Assembly: GCA_025201845.1 (NCBI GenBank)
Contig: MU603939.1
Coordinates: forward strand, 143,996 to 207,995
Direction of reading: 5' to 3'
Length of the DNA: 64,000 nt
Origin: Martensiomyces pterosporus
Taxonomy: Eukaryota; Kickxellomycota; Kickxellomycetes; Kickxellales; Kickxellaceae
The notes under the pieces were generated by a model. The model was not told the DNA's origin and made no database searches. It saw only the letters and a program-made list of their open reading frames with translations. The translations under genes and the position numbers were made by a program. Of this stretch, positions 27,963 to 38,771 are shown in pieces. Positions within the stretch are counted from its first letter, which is position 1. Every line of letters starts with the position of its first letter.

Positions 27963-28824
27963 TTACGACGAGGAGCGCTTGCTGGCCTTCTTCTCCGCTT
28001 CCTCGGCCTTTTCAGCCTCGATGACCTTGATGACGCTCTCGATCTCGCCAATGTCTGGAGTCCTGTGCCCGTCCTTCGTGATGACGAGGATCTCAATGTT
28101 CTTTGCGCCGGTCTGCACAACCTCCAAGAGCGACTTTACTGCAAGCTTGATCGCATCGGCCTCGGCAATGTCTTCGGTGTAGTGCTTCTCGAGGAATTCG
28201 CGCACTGTCTGCGAGTTGCGGCCAATGGAGTTTGCCTTCCACTCGTAGTAGATTCCCGACGGGTCCGTCTGGAACAGCTTTGGCGAGTTGTCCGGATCAA
28301 AACCAACAATCAGCGTGGAAATGCCGAACGGGCGCCTTCCTCCGCTCTGCGTGTACCTCTGCTGGACTGCTGCAATGTAGTGCGTGATGAACTCGACCGA
28401 CGGCGCGTCCTCAACAGTCAGCCTGTGGTTCTGGCACTCTACGCGTGCCATATCGACCAGAACGCGGGCGTCCGCAACGAGGCCAGCCGAGGCAATGAAG
28501 ATGTTGTCATCTAGCCGGTGGATCTTGCGCATGGTGCGCGAGTCCTGGAGCTTCAGCGCAGCCTTCTTCTCAACCCCAAGGATAACCGAGTCCGTGCCGC
28601 AAATGCCGACCTAAACCGCGTTGCATTGTTATGAGCACTGGCGGCAGTTAGTACTGAGTTCATGCAAAGCACCAAGAAGCCGCGCTTCAAACACAGGTGG
28701 CTGTCGGCCTGCTGCTGCCGCTACTTACAGCACATGTTCCCTTGCGCACAGCTTCCTGGGCGTACTCGACCTGGAAGAGGTGGCCGTCTGGCGAGAAGAT
28801 TGTGAGGGCGCGATCGTAACTCAT
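27963..28824 (-). CDS. PRE6 / PSMA7: 20S proteasome subunit alpha4 (Pre6/PSMA7), two exons
   Basis: Exon 1 is 28729-28824 and exon 2 is 27963-28610, joined in phase 0 (donor GTAAGT, acceptor TTTAG), giving 247 aa. Exon 1 encodes the alpha-type signature [24 protein letters not shown], the N-terminal helix that gates the pore. Exon 2 continues [26 protein letters not shown], and [21 protein letters not shown] (about 121-141) is typical of alpha4. The C-terminal Lys/Glu tail ([15 protein letters not shown]) resembles that of Pre6/PSMA7. The protein is a non-catalytic outer-ring subunit. Length matches human PSMA7 (248 aa). A repeat of tgcgtgYt units lies in its upstream region. Confidence 0.95.
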
Positions 28825-29412
28825 TGTGCAGAAATATAGAGCGCTAGCGTGATTAAGCGAGTGGGCTGTGGGGAGAGCAAGCTGGCAGAGGCTGATTAGG
28901 GTGCGGTGAAATGGTAGAGAAGCGAGCAAGGGCTGCTCTTCTCTGGTGCGTGCCTGCGTGCTTGCGTGTTTGCGTGTTTGCGTGCTTGCGTGTTTGCAGG
29001 GCGACAAGCAGGTAGCGCTTACGTAGCTAGAGGCACAACGTAAAAGGCGCCAAAAGTGACACGTCCCCTTTGGTGCCGTGGGGTGGCCGGCAGTGGCGGG
29101 ATCCACAAAGGCCACAGGGCGCAGCTGTTGCTTTTTTTTTTTTGGTCCCACCCTCAAGGCTCCATTGCTTGGCATAACAGCCGTGCCCGCCTTGGCAGCG
29201 GTTAGGTTGTGCGCACTTGTGGAAACCACAGCGTTGCCCTGTTTGCCTCCCTGCCCACGCTGTTCTCCACTCCCCTTTTATACATCTCAACATTGCCCTT
29301 ATTCCACTCCCAGAATTCAAGGGCGCCAGAGGGGACTATTGCACAGAGACACATAGACTAAACGCATACGCTTTCCTACGTGCGCAGTTAACGCAGCTCT
29401 TGAATCCGTACA
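28825..29412. other. Divergent promoter region proteasome alpha4/J protein
   Basis: 588 bp between divergent starts. The yeast proteasome element GGTGGCAAA was looked for on both strands and not seen. Contains a poly(T) run near 29134 and a tandem octamer repeat. Confidence 0.5.
28946..28998. repeat. Tandem octamer repeat (tgcgtgYt)
   Basis: About six imperfect copies of an 8-bp unit alternating gcttgcgt and gtttgcgt, about 130 bp upstream of the proteasome alpha4 start codon. Confidence 0.8.
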
Positions 29413-31200
29413 ATGTCAAAGCCATCTCGCCAACCCACATGCATCGCCGTGCAATGCCCGCTCTGCAGCGAGTTTGTCGAGTTTGACCTGCCCAAGGGCA
29501 ACGAGCCAGCACACTGCACCATCGCCTGCTTCTCCTGCAAGAAGAGCTTCCCGATGGACGTGAGCGAGGTCCCGTTCTGGAAGCCGCATGCAAACGGCGC
29601 CGGCTCGAAGCCCTCGCCAACTGCCGACCGTAGCATCCCGCCGGAGGGCAGCCAGTCCTCTGCCTCGCCGCCGCCGCCAACAAAACGCAGGGACGGCAGA
29701 ACAAGGGGAACAGGTGCGTAATTTTTCATTTGTCCTTGCGTGTTTACGGATTTCGCTTTGTTTTCTTCCTTTGTGTGCGTCCTTGGCATGGGGGGCCGAT
29801 AGCAAACCCCTGCGAAGCTGCTACTGCTACCGACCTGTGGCCAGTATTCGTTGTGCTAATCTCTGCTACACCTGCTTCTGACGCCTTCCATGCGGGAACG
29901 TGCCTCGCAACAAAAACACGGCACAAGTAGACGAGGATCCACTCGAGACAGAGTACTACGACTGGCTTGAGGTATCGCCTACAGCAACACAGCCCGAAAT
30001 CAAGAAGAAGTACTACGTTCTCGCGCTCAAGTACCACCCTGACAAGAACCCCTCCGCAGAGGCTGAAGAGAAGGTAAGCAACGCCAAGCATGCCGCTGCT
30101 TCCGGCTTTCATGTGTGCAGGTATGTGCCAGCTACGACGCCTTCAGCTGATACCCCCCCCCAATCGCTATTCCGCATGCCTTTTGCTTTGTTTTGATTTG
30201 CGTTCCTGGGTGCTGATTTGTGTAGTTCAAGCATATCTCAGAAGCATACCAGGTCCTTTCGGATCCAAAGGCGCGCCAAAAGTACAATGAGTTTGGTGCG
30301 GAGAAGAACAGGGACGAAAACACCGTGGTTGACACAATGGGCCTGTTCAACCAGCTCTTTGGCGGCGAGCGATTTGTCGACATGATCGGCGAGATGGACC
30401 TCATCTCCAGGCTCAACGAGGCAGCGGAAGGCGCAAGTGAGGAGGAGGCAGCCAAGGACGACGCCAAGGCAATTGAGGGAACCATGACTACCGAGGAGGA
30501 GAAGCAGGCGCGCAAGCTGGAGAAGAAGCGCAGGAAGGAGGAGCAGGCAAAGAAGCAGAAGGAGATCGATGAGCGCCAAAAGGCCCGAGTTGCCAAGCTT
30601 GCCGAGAACCTCAAGAGCAAGCTGGACATCTACGTCGAGAACACGCATGCGGACTCCAAGGAGGCCCTTGCCGCGTGGGAGGCCCAGATCAAGGCCGAGG
30701 CGGATGACTTGAAGTACGAGTCGATGGGAGTCGAGGTCCTCCACACGATCGGCAGCATCTACCGCTTCAAGGGGAACAAGTTCAACGAGAAGCAGGAGTT
30801 CCTCGGCGGGTTCCGCGGCGTCTACCAGTCGTTCAAGGAGGCGGGCCAGGTCGTTGGCAGCACGTACACAACGGTCAAGGCCGCGCTGGACCTCCAGCGC
30901 ACATATGCCGACCTCGAGAAGGCGGAGAAATCGAACATCCCGGAGGAGGAGCGGAGGCGCATGGAGGAGATGGCTGCCAAGAAGGGGCTCGAGGTGCTGT
31001 GGAAGAGCGGCAAGCTGGAGATTGAGTCCACTGTGCGCGATGCCTGCGACAAGATCCTCCACGACAGCACTGTTAGCAAGGGCGTGCTCAAGCGGCGAGC
31101 CGTTGCGCTGAAGGCGATGGGCGACGTCTTTGCGGGGGTCCAGCCAGACCCGGACCAGCTCCCCAACCTATTCTCGCAGCTCGATATCAATGTCGTGTAG
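29413..31200 (+). CDS. Type III J-domain co-chaperone (Caj1/Djp1-like) with N-terminal zinc ribbon, three exons
   Basis: Exons 29413-29713, 29931-30073 and 30226-31200 give 472 aa. Residues 15-42 carry two CxxC pairs (C15/C18, C39/C42), a zinc-ribbon layout. The J domain spans about 107-170 with HPD at 136-138 (YHPDKNP), followed by [25 protein letters not shown] Lys/Glu coiled stretch leads into the DnaJ-X C-terminal domain (LLHTIG-type block [18 protein letters not shown]). There is no Gly/Phe-rich or central Cys-rich region. Yeast relatives Caj1 and Djp1 assist Hsp70 at the plasma membrane or in peroxisomal and mitochondrial import. Exon 2 has two in-frame acceptors three bases apart (29927 and 29930). 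Confidence 0.88.
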
Positions 31201-32267
<1,067 letters not shown>

Positions 32268-32744
32268 GCGCGCTTCCTGGCGTTTCAGAATTCGCTCCCT
32301 GATAGTGCTTTTTTGTTTGGGTTGACCACCCTTTTGCTCGCCAAAGATGGGCCAGTCGAAATAAACGCATTTTCAATGGCAAGCGCGTGTATTTGGAGCT
32401 GGTGCTGCTGTGTGCATGTGGAGTGCCAAGGGAATGTGGGACCTCGTGCTGGGCTGCCCTGGCTGGGGGTGTGTGGCCTGGCTCGATGGCTGTGTGCAGC
32501 GGGCGCAGCGGCGGTTCAGTTGGAGCCGAGCTGCAGCCTCTAAAAAATTTTCAACTTTTTTTTTTTCCATCCTCGCTGCACCGCATATCAGGCGCTGGGC
32601 GCCATCCGCGCTGCTTGGTTTACACTTGTTCTCCACATAGACCCCGATCCTGTTAAATACTGCTATTGTCTTTACACACGGAGCAGCTGTCTGCACCGAA
32701 GAGAGAGCATTGCGCACATTTGTTGAAATTAGAACACAGGCAAA
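32268..32744. other. Gene-free stretch eS31/ERB1
   Basis: 477 bp with the eS31 poly(A) signal at 32360 and the ERB1 promoter. A T-rich run lies near 32557. No gene. Confidence 0.5.
32360..32365 (+). terminator. Polyadenylation signal of ubiquitin-eS31
   Basis: AATAAA 92 bp after the stop codon. Confidence 0.6.
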
Positions 32745-35237
32745 ATGGCAGTGAAAGGAAAGGGCGCAAACAGCAAGAAGCGTGCTGCCGCACGCCGTGA
32801 GCAGCCGGCTGTCGAGTCCGAGTTCTCCAGGGCCAAAAACATTGATGTTCCCTCCGACCCCGAGTACTCGAGTGGCGACGACGACGACGACAATGTAGAG
32901 GAGGGCGATTTCGACGAGATCCTGCGCGAGATGGCCGAGGATCAGGGCATTGACCCCTCGGACGTTGAGAGCGAGGTTGAAGACGACTATATTGCAGGCG
33001 ACAGCCTTGATGAGGGGGAAGAGGAAGAAGACGAGGATGACGAGAGTGATATCCATAGCAGCGACATTGATGGAGCTAGCTCAGAGGACGGGGATGAGGC
33101 AGATAGCGAAGAGGGTGAAGACGACGATGACGACGAGAAAGAGGAAGAGGGCGGTTCGCTCTTGGTTCGCTCCGCCAGTCGCGCTACCGATGGCCAAGAC
33201 ACTGCTGTTGATAGCGAGGAAGAACAAGATGGCCAGGAAGAGACCAAACTCACAATTTTTGACTTTGGCAAAGACCTTGCGGCGTGGAAGGACTACCGCA
33301 AGACCCTTCCACAGATCGAGGCTGGCTACGCCAGCGACTCATCGACAGAAGAGCCCGCAAACACCATCGGCAACGTGCCAATTGAGTGGTATGAGGACTA
33401 TCCACACATCGGCTACGATATCGACGGCAAGCGGATAATGAAGCCTGCTACTGCCGACGAGCTCGACAAGTTCCTGGCCAACATGGACGACCCCGACGTG
33501 TTCCGCACCGCCCGCGACGAGACCAGCCAGCAGGACGTCAAGCTCAGCGAGGAGGAGATTGACATCATCCGACGCATCCAGGGCGGCAGCATCCCCGACG
33601 CCGAGTTCAACCCGTTCGAGGACACTGTCGAGTGGTTCACTTCGCAGACCATGCAGACGCCGCTTACCGGCGCCCCGCTGACGAAGAGGAGCTTTGTTCC
33701 GTCCAAGTGGGAGCACAAGCGTGTCATGAAGATCGTGCGTGCCATCAGACAGGGCCGCATTACGAGACCGGCACCAAAGGAGACCAAGCCCCGCTTCTAC
33801 GATGTGTGGGAGAAGGCTGCCGAAGAGGACAGCGGTGCTGCAGCGAACGTTGGCCGCCACCCCCGCCTGGCTGCCCCGCGTATGTCCCTGCCGACGCACG
33901 AAGAGAGCTACCACCCGCCTGCCGAATATCTGCCTACAGAGGAGGAGAGGCAGGCATGGCTTGACCAGGATCCTGATAGCCGCAAGCGCAATTTCTTGCC
34001 GCAAGACTTCGAGTCTCTGCGGTCGGTCCCTGGGTACAGCCGGTTTATCCAGGAGCGGTTCCAGCGCTGCCTGGACCTGTACCTTGCCCCGCGCATGATG
34101 AAGAAGACCACACAGCTGGACAGCGAGGAGCTTATGCCCAAGCTCCCCGACCCACGCGACCTGAGGCCGTTCCCTTCGGCGGAGGCGCTCGTCTACAACG
34201 GACACACTGGGCGCGTGCGCTCTATTTCGGTGGACCCAACTGGGCTTTGGCTGCTCTCTGGATCTGACGATGGCACTGTGCGCCTGTGGGAGCTCGTCAC
34301 TGGACGGTGCGCGCGCATCTGGAACCTCAAGGAGACAGTCCACATGGTTTCATGGTGCCCCAACGCTGAGGTGTGCGTGTTTGCGGCAGCTGCAGGCAGC
34401 CGCGTTGTGGTTGTTATCCCCAGCGATCTCTGCGATGACCAGAAGCGCATTGTCTCCGAGGAGTTTGTTCGCGCCGGATTCGACGCTGCCGCCAAGGAGA
34501 ACGACGAGGACGCGGACGACAGCTCGCTTCCCGTCAGCTGGGACATGCCGACTAGCGCCGAGCAAGCACAGGGCACCCACATTTCGATCGTCTTCCACAA
34601 GGGCGTCAAGTCGGTGGTCTGGCACAAGCGTGGCGACTACATGGCCACGCTGACCGCCGAGGAGGGCGGAAGCTCCGTCCTTATCCACCAGATGAGCAAG
34701 CACAAGTCCCAGCGGCCATTCCGCAAGCTCAAGGGCGCCGTGCAGTGCGTCAAGTTCCACCCGACAAAGCCCTGGTTCTTGGTCACCACCCAGCGGTATG
34801 TGCGGATCTACAACCTGGTGCAGCAAGCGCTGGTCAAGACTCTGCAGCCCGGTGTCAAGTGGATCTCAAGCGTCGATGTGCACCCGCAAGGAGATAACGT
34901 CATTGTGGGATCGTACGACAAAAAGCTCTCGTGGTTCGATATGGATCTGTCGGTCAAGCCGTATCGCTCAATCCGCTACCACAAGCAGGCTATCCGGCAG
35001 GTGCGGTTCAGCCGCAGGTTCCCTCTGTTCGCTACAGCGTCCGATGACGGGACTCTGCAGGTGTACCATGGCATGGTGTACCAGGATCTCAACCAGAACC
35101 CGCTGATTGTGCCGCTGAAGATCCTGCGTGGCCACGAAATCCACAACTCGCTTGGCGTGCTTGACTGTCTTTTCCATCCCATTCAGCCGTGGCTTCTGTC
35201 TGCAGGTGCCGATGGCACCATCCGTCTGTGGACGTGA
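32745..35237 (+). CDS. ERB1 / BOP1: Ribosome biogenesis protein Erb1 (BOP1)
   Basis: An intronless 830-aa protein. The first 165 residues are highly acidic (Asp/Glu/Ser runs). The BOP1 N-terminal domain follows at about 185-440 (WYEDYPHIGYDIDGKRIMKP, FTSQTMQTPLTGAP, FVPSKWEHKRVMKIVRAI). A seven-bladed WD40 propeller fills about 480-830, starting with YNGHTGRVRSISVDPTGLWL and ending WLLSAGADGTIRLWT. In yeast, Erb1 forms the PeBoW complex with Nop7 and Ytm1 and is needed for 27S pre-rRNA processing in the nucleolus. The PEYLPTEEERQAW and FxPxLPxPxxLRPFP-like segments are characteristic. Confidence 0.97.
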   Translation: MAVKGKGANSKKRAAARREQPAVESEFSRAKNIDVPSDPEYSSGDDDDDNVEEGDFDEILREMAEDQGIDPSDVESEVEDDYIAGDSLDEGEEEEDEDDESDIHSSDIDGASSEDGDEADSEEGEDDDDDEKEEEGGSLLVRSASRATDGQDTAVDSEEEQDGQEETKLTIFDFGKDLAAWKDYRKTLPQIEAGYASDSSTEEPANTIGNVPIEWYEDYPHIGYDIDGKRIMKPATADELDKFLANMDDPDVFRTARDETSQQDVKLSEEEIDIIRRIQGGSIPDAEFNPFEDTVEWFTSQTMQTPLTGAPLTKRSFVPSKWEHKRVMKIVRAIRQGRITRPAPKETKPRFYDVWEKAAEEDSGAAANVGRHPRLAAPRMSLPTHEESYHPPAEYLPTEEERQAWLDQDPDSRKRNFLPQDFESLRSVPGYSRFIQERFQRCLDLYLAPRMMKKTTQLDSEELMPKLPDPRDLRPFPSAEALVYNGHTGRVRSISVDPTGLWLLSGSDDGTVRLWELVTGRCARIWNLKETVHMVSWCPNAEVCVFAAAAGSRVVVVIPSDLCDDQKRIVSEEFVRAGFDAAAKENDEDADDSSLPVSWDMPTSAEQAQGTHISIVFHKGVKSVVWHKRGDYMATLTAEEGGSSVLIHQMSKHKSQRPFRKLKGAVQCVKFHPTKPWFLVTTQRYVRIYNLVQQALVKTLQPGVKWISSVDVHPQGDNVIVGSYDKKLSWFDMDLSVKPYRSIRYHKQAIRQVRFSRRFPLFATASDDGTLQVYHGMVYQDLNQNPLIVPLKILRGHEIHNSLGVLDCLFHPIQPWLLSAGADGTIRLWT

Positions 35238-36246
35238 AAGAATCCCCCTTTGCCGTCTCCTCCATTTTTTTTTTCTTTCGCCGGCTTTCCCTCTTTGAAC
35301 CTGCAGCAAGCATTCCAACAATGAGCACGTCGTTGATATGTGTGCATGCATGAAACAACAATGCAGCGTGCATAGCAAGCACACGTCCCCCCTACTCCTG
35401 CCACCGTGGATTCCCTATTAATTCGCTTTGTGGAGGCGATATCCTTTGTCCGAGTGGATGCGCGCAGAAACGGAAAGTAAACCTTTGAATACAGTTATTA
35501 TACATTCAGACAAAAACAAAGTAGATATAAAATAGAAAGAGGCAGGAGTGTGGGTGTTTGCAGCTGGCTGGCCAGAGAGGAACAAAGAGGCGGCGGAGGG
35601 GCCGATTCAGGAGGCAGAGAGAAATAGAGCTGAGCAAGGCGAGAGGCAGATGCGCCTTTGCGCTCAGCAGCCAAGTAGGCAAACATGCGTGATGCTGGGG
35701 GTGCTGTTCTTGCGGTGCGGTGCGTGGTTTGTGTGCGAGGAATGCAGCCAAGAAAAAAAGGAGAGCAGAAAGGACAGCACAGCTCCATGCATGCACAGGG
35801 GTGTCGCAGCATCTAACAGGCCCGGGGGTGTTCGTGTCCTCTCGTTCTCTGTGCTTGCATACAAGCGCTCATACGTGTGCGAATGTGAGTGTGTGAAGCA
35901 GCGTGTTTTAGCGCGCCTTTACGCCCATCATATCAACAAGGACTTGAGCAGCCTACAAGCAAGCAGCCAGCAAAGGAGAATCCAACCGTCCGTGTAGTCG
36001 ATATAAGCAGCAAATAATGCCAATGGTGCAGCACTGCACCTGGATAGAGCGCCTGCATTGCATGCAAACAAACGAAAAGGGAAAATTGGCGAGCGGAGTT
36101 TGAAAGCACACGAAATTATGCGGCGTGCACACGCCAAAAAGTATAAAAAATTATGACAACAATAGAATCTCGCACTCAGCTCCCCTCATCCCCCTGCTGT
36201 CCAGAGAAAATGGACACACACACCAGCCCGGGTGCCGGACGGCAGA
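35238..36246. other. Gene-free stretch, convergent 3' regions of ERB1 and the zinc-finger gene
   Basis: About 1 kb. Open frames up to 149 codons have no homology I recognise and lack coding-like composition. No tRNA or other RNA gene recognised. Confidence 0.45.
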
Positions 36247-37538
36247 CTAAACACGCATTACAGGCCCAGTGCCCGGCGGGTGAGGAGACGACAGGGTGTG
36301 GACAGGGCTGTAGAACGACCAAGAGGCAGCCTGAGCTGGGCTTGCTCCTGGCAGCTGCACTGTATCGGCATCTCCTCCAGCAAGGGAAAAGGGTGGCCAG
36401 ATCACCACCCACTCGCTCCCAGAAACGGAGAGAAGCGGCTGGTAGTGTTGTTTGCAGACATAGTTTTGCTTACCTCCATCATCTGAACCTGCTGGTGCTT
36501 CGTCAGGTTGTATTTGAGGCAGGCTTCCCAAGCATCGTGGTGCTCCCAAAGGTGCTTGTGCAAGCAGCTGCGATGCTTGTACCTCTTGCCGCAGACACCG
36601 CAGACACAGGAGGTGCGGCCTGGGCTGGAGCTCGAGCGGCCACTGGGGCTCATTGAGCCAGCCTCAGGAGAACTGCTGGGGCAGCGCCCACCCATGCTGT
36701 CGCGGCGCGGATGTAGGGGACTGCGAGAGGCCTGCAGATGAACTATACTTGTAACGTTCATATCGCAGGGATAGTTGAGCATGGGTTGCAGGTGCGATAT
36801 ATAGATGCTGTTTCTGCGGAGGAGGCACAGGAGGAGCGCAATGAGTAGACAATTGCTAACAATCAATATCCGAAAGCACAGGGAGGAGAAGGGTGTTTGA
36901 GGGGGGACATTAAATGAAACACCACCCGCTTTATGCTCCCCCCGCCAGCAGCAGCAGACGGCCGCGGGCGGCTGTGGAGACAACAACGGCGCATTTGAGC
37001 AAGGCATTGCAAGCACACACACCATCATCGCCATTATGCGCTCAAATACCCCCCTTTGGAAAATAAAATAAGGGAGCAGCAGCAGAAAGAAGCTGCCTGC
37101 TACCAATGGTGCTGCCACACCTCTCACTGACGCCTGCTTTGCAGCCCCTCCACCCGGGCCTTGTGTAACAGCACTGGGCGTATAGAAAAACTGGTACAAG
37201 ATTATTGAGTATGGCGAGCTTGTCTCCTTTTGTGCGGAGTGGTCTTGATGCGGTTTGCCTAGCTCGGCGCTCCTGCCACAGCATAAAGGCTACACTGCAT
37301 ACTCCGCACAAGCACTCACCGCGCTATTTTGAGTCGGTGCTTTGACAGCTGCATAATTCGAAAAGTCTCCATTCTGGCTGCTCATTCAGAAACGGCATAG
37401 CCTGGCGCCCATATGCCCTAGCATGCATGGGCTCCCCCAAGCAGCATACAGTGGGAAAGGGCTTCGAGTAAGAGGAAGGAAGGGGGTGTGCGTCTAGACG
37501 AAGGAACACTTACACTTCTCAGGTGTGCCTGTGAGCAT
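36247..37538 (-). CDS. Small C2H2 zinc-finger protein, four short exons
   Basis: Exons 37514-37538, 37320-37348, 36474-36731 and 36247-36354 give 139 aa. The phases close exactly and all splice sites are canonical (GTAAGT, GTGAGT, GTAAGC). The peptide starts MLTGTPEKSVKAPTQNSA and continues into a Ser/Pro-rich stretch. The finger CVCGVCGKRYKHRSCLHKHLWEH then gives way to a helix ending LTKHQQVQMME. The CGKxYKHxSCLxKHLWEH...KHQQVQ wording recalls a family of fungal single-finger proteins of unknown role. DNA binding is therefore only likely. The zinc-finger exon is the firm part. The two 5' exons are inferred from splice sites, and a further exon could lie in the 588-bp intron. Confidence 0.6.
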
Positions 37539-38771
37539 GTTGTTTCGACTCTAGCGGCGGTGACAAAGATGGTGGTGGAGCAGAAGTGCAAGGAGCAAGA
37601 AGACAGAAGCAGGCGGCTTTTACTTGGGCTGAGGGCGGTGCTGTACAAGCAGTGCTGAGGAGTGCTGAGGAGTGCTGGGTTGTGCTGTGCTATCCTGCGC
37701 TGTGGTGTGCTGGTGTAGCAGTGTGGTCGGCGGGCAAAGGCGAGGTGTAATCCTGTGCTGCTGTGGGTCTGGCGGTTGTGGCAGTTGTTGCAAGGCAATA
37801 GAAAGCGGCTCAATAGAAAATATTAAATACTAATAAAAAAAGCTGGAAAAAACGAAGAAACAAGCGGCAGGCCAGATGCCTTCTCAAACGGCCCCGCTCT
37901 CACTAGCAGCAAGCAGCAGATGCGCACCTTCGCATTATTACACCAGTCGGCTCGAGGTTAAGCTGTGGTCAGGTGGCGAGCTAAGTCGCCTGTTTCGTCT
38001 CTTTGTAGAGCAAGGCAGAAGCGATCCGCACGCCAAGCGCCCTTTCTCACTCAGCCCACGCTGCTCTGCCCTCCCCGCTTCCCCGGCTTGGTTGCGGTGA
38101 TCAATACTGCCATTTGCAAATCGCCTGAGGCCATACTCTCTAAACAGAGTTTCGATGCCGCTTCCAATGCAAACGTGGAGATAAAGCCCATGGCCACAGG
38201 GGGTGTGCGCAATCGACTGGCGGGCGTATGCAGACGGCCAACCTCCTTAGCGCGCATGCATTCCCCCTGGTGTGCCATTTTCACAGCAGCAGCCAAAGCA
38301 ATCCCACCTGGGGATACTATTATCGCCATTGCCATTATTATTGCTGCAGGTGGGCTTGCGCACTCGCGCTGCTGCTGGGCGCCAGCCGCCGCCTGCCCAC
38401 TACAGCCCAAAGACCTGTGCTGCTGCGATAAGAGGTGATGCAATGGCGCTAATCAGACCCTGGGCGTGGAATCACACAGCCTGTGATCAATCAGACCAAA
38501 TCACCAGTTTTTCTTTCTCCGTTTCCAGCGCCAGCAGCCGCCCCTATTTTCTAGCTGCAAGGCGAGAGGCACGCACACAAACGAGCGCCGGCGCGCCTGC
38601 CTTTCTTCCCGAGGCTGCCCGCACCCCTCGAGGCTCTCTCTTTCACCACTAACTCAACACACCACAGCGCCTGCTTGACCTGCTGTTCATTTCTGCTTGA
38701 GCCCACTGCGTTGCTGCACCACCTATCACGGCCATTCTGTCTCGTTTGCACAGGCGCGCGTCTCAGAGAGC
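37539..38771. other. Gene-free stretch, divergent promoters of zinc-finger gene and RPC82
   Basis: About 1.2 kb between divergent start codons. Contains a small tandem repeat at 37651. No coding region could be supported. Confidence 0.45.
37651..37678. repeat. Tandem 10-bp repeat
   Basis: Nearly three copies of agtgctgagg in the upstream region of the zinc-finger gene, within a wider gtgctg-rich stretch. Confidence 0.75.

Noticed and set aside
29900..30196. Separate small gene starting at 29900
   Set aside because: The apparent start is GTG, and the stretch joins upstream and downstream exons of the J-protein gene in frame.
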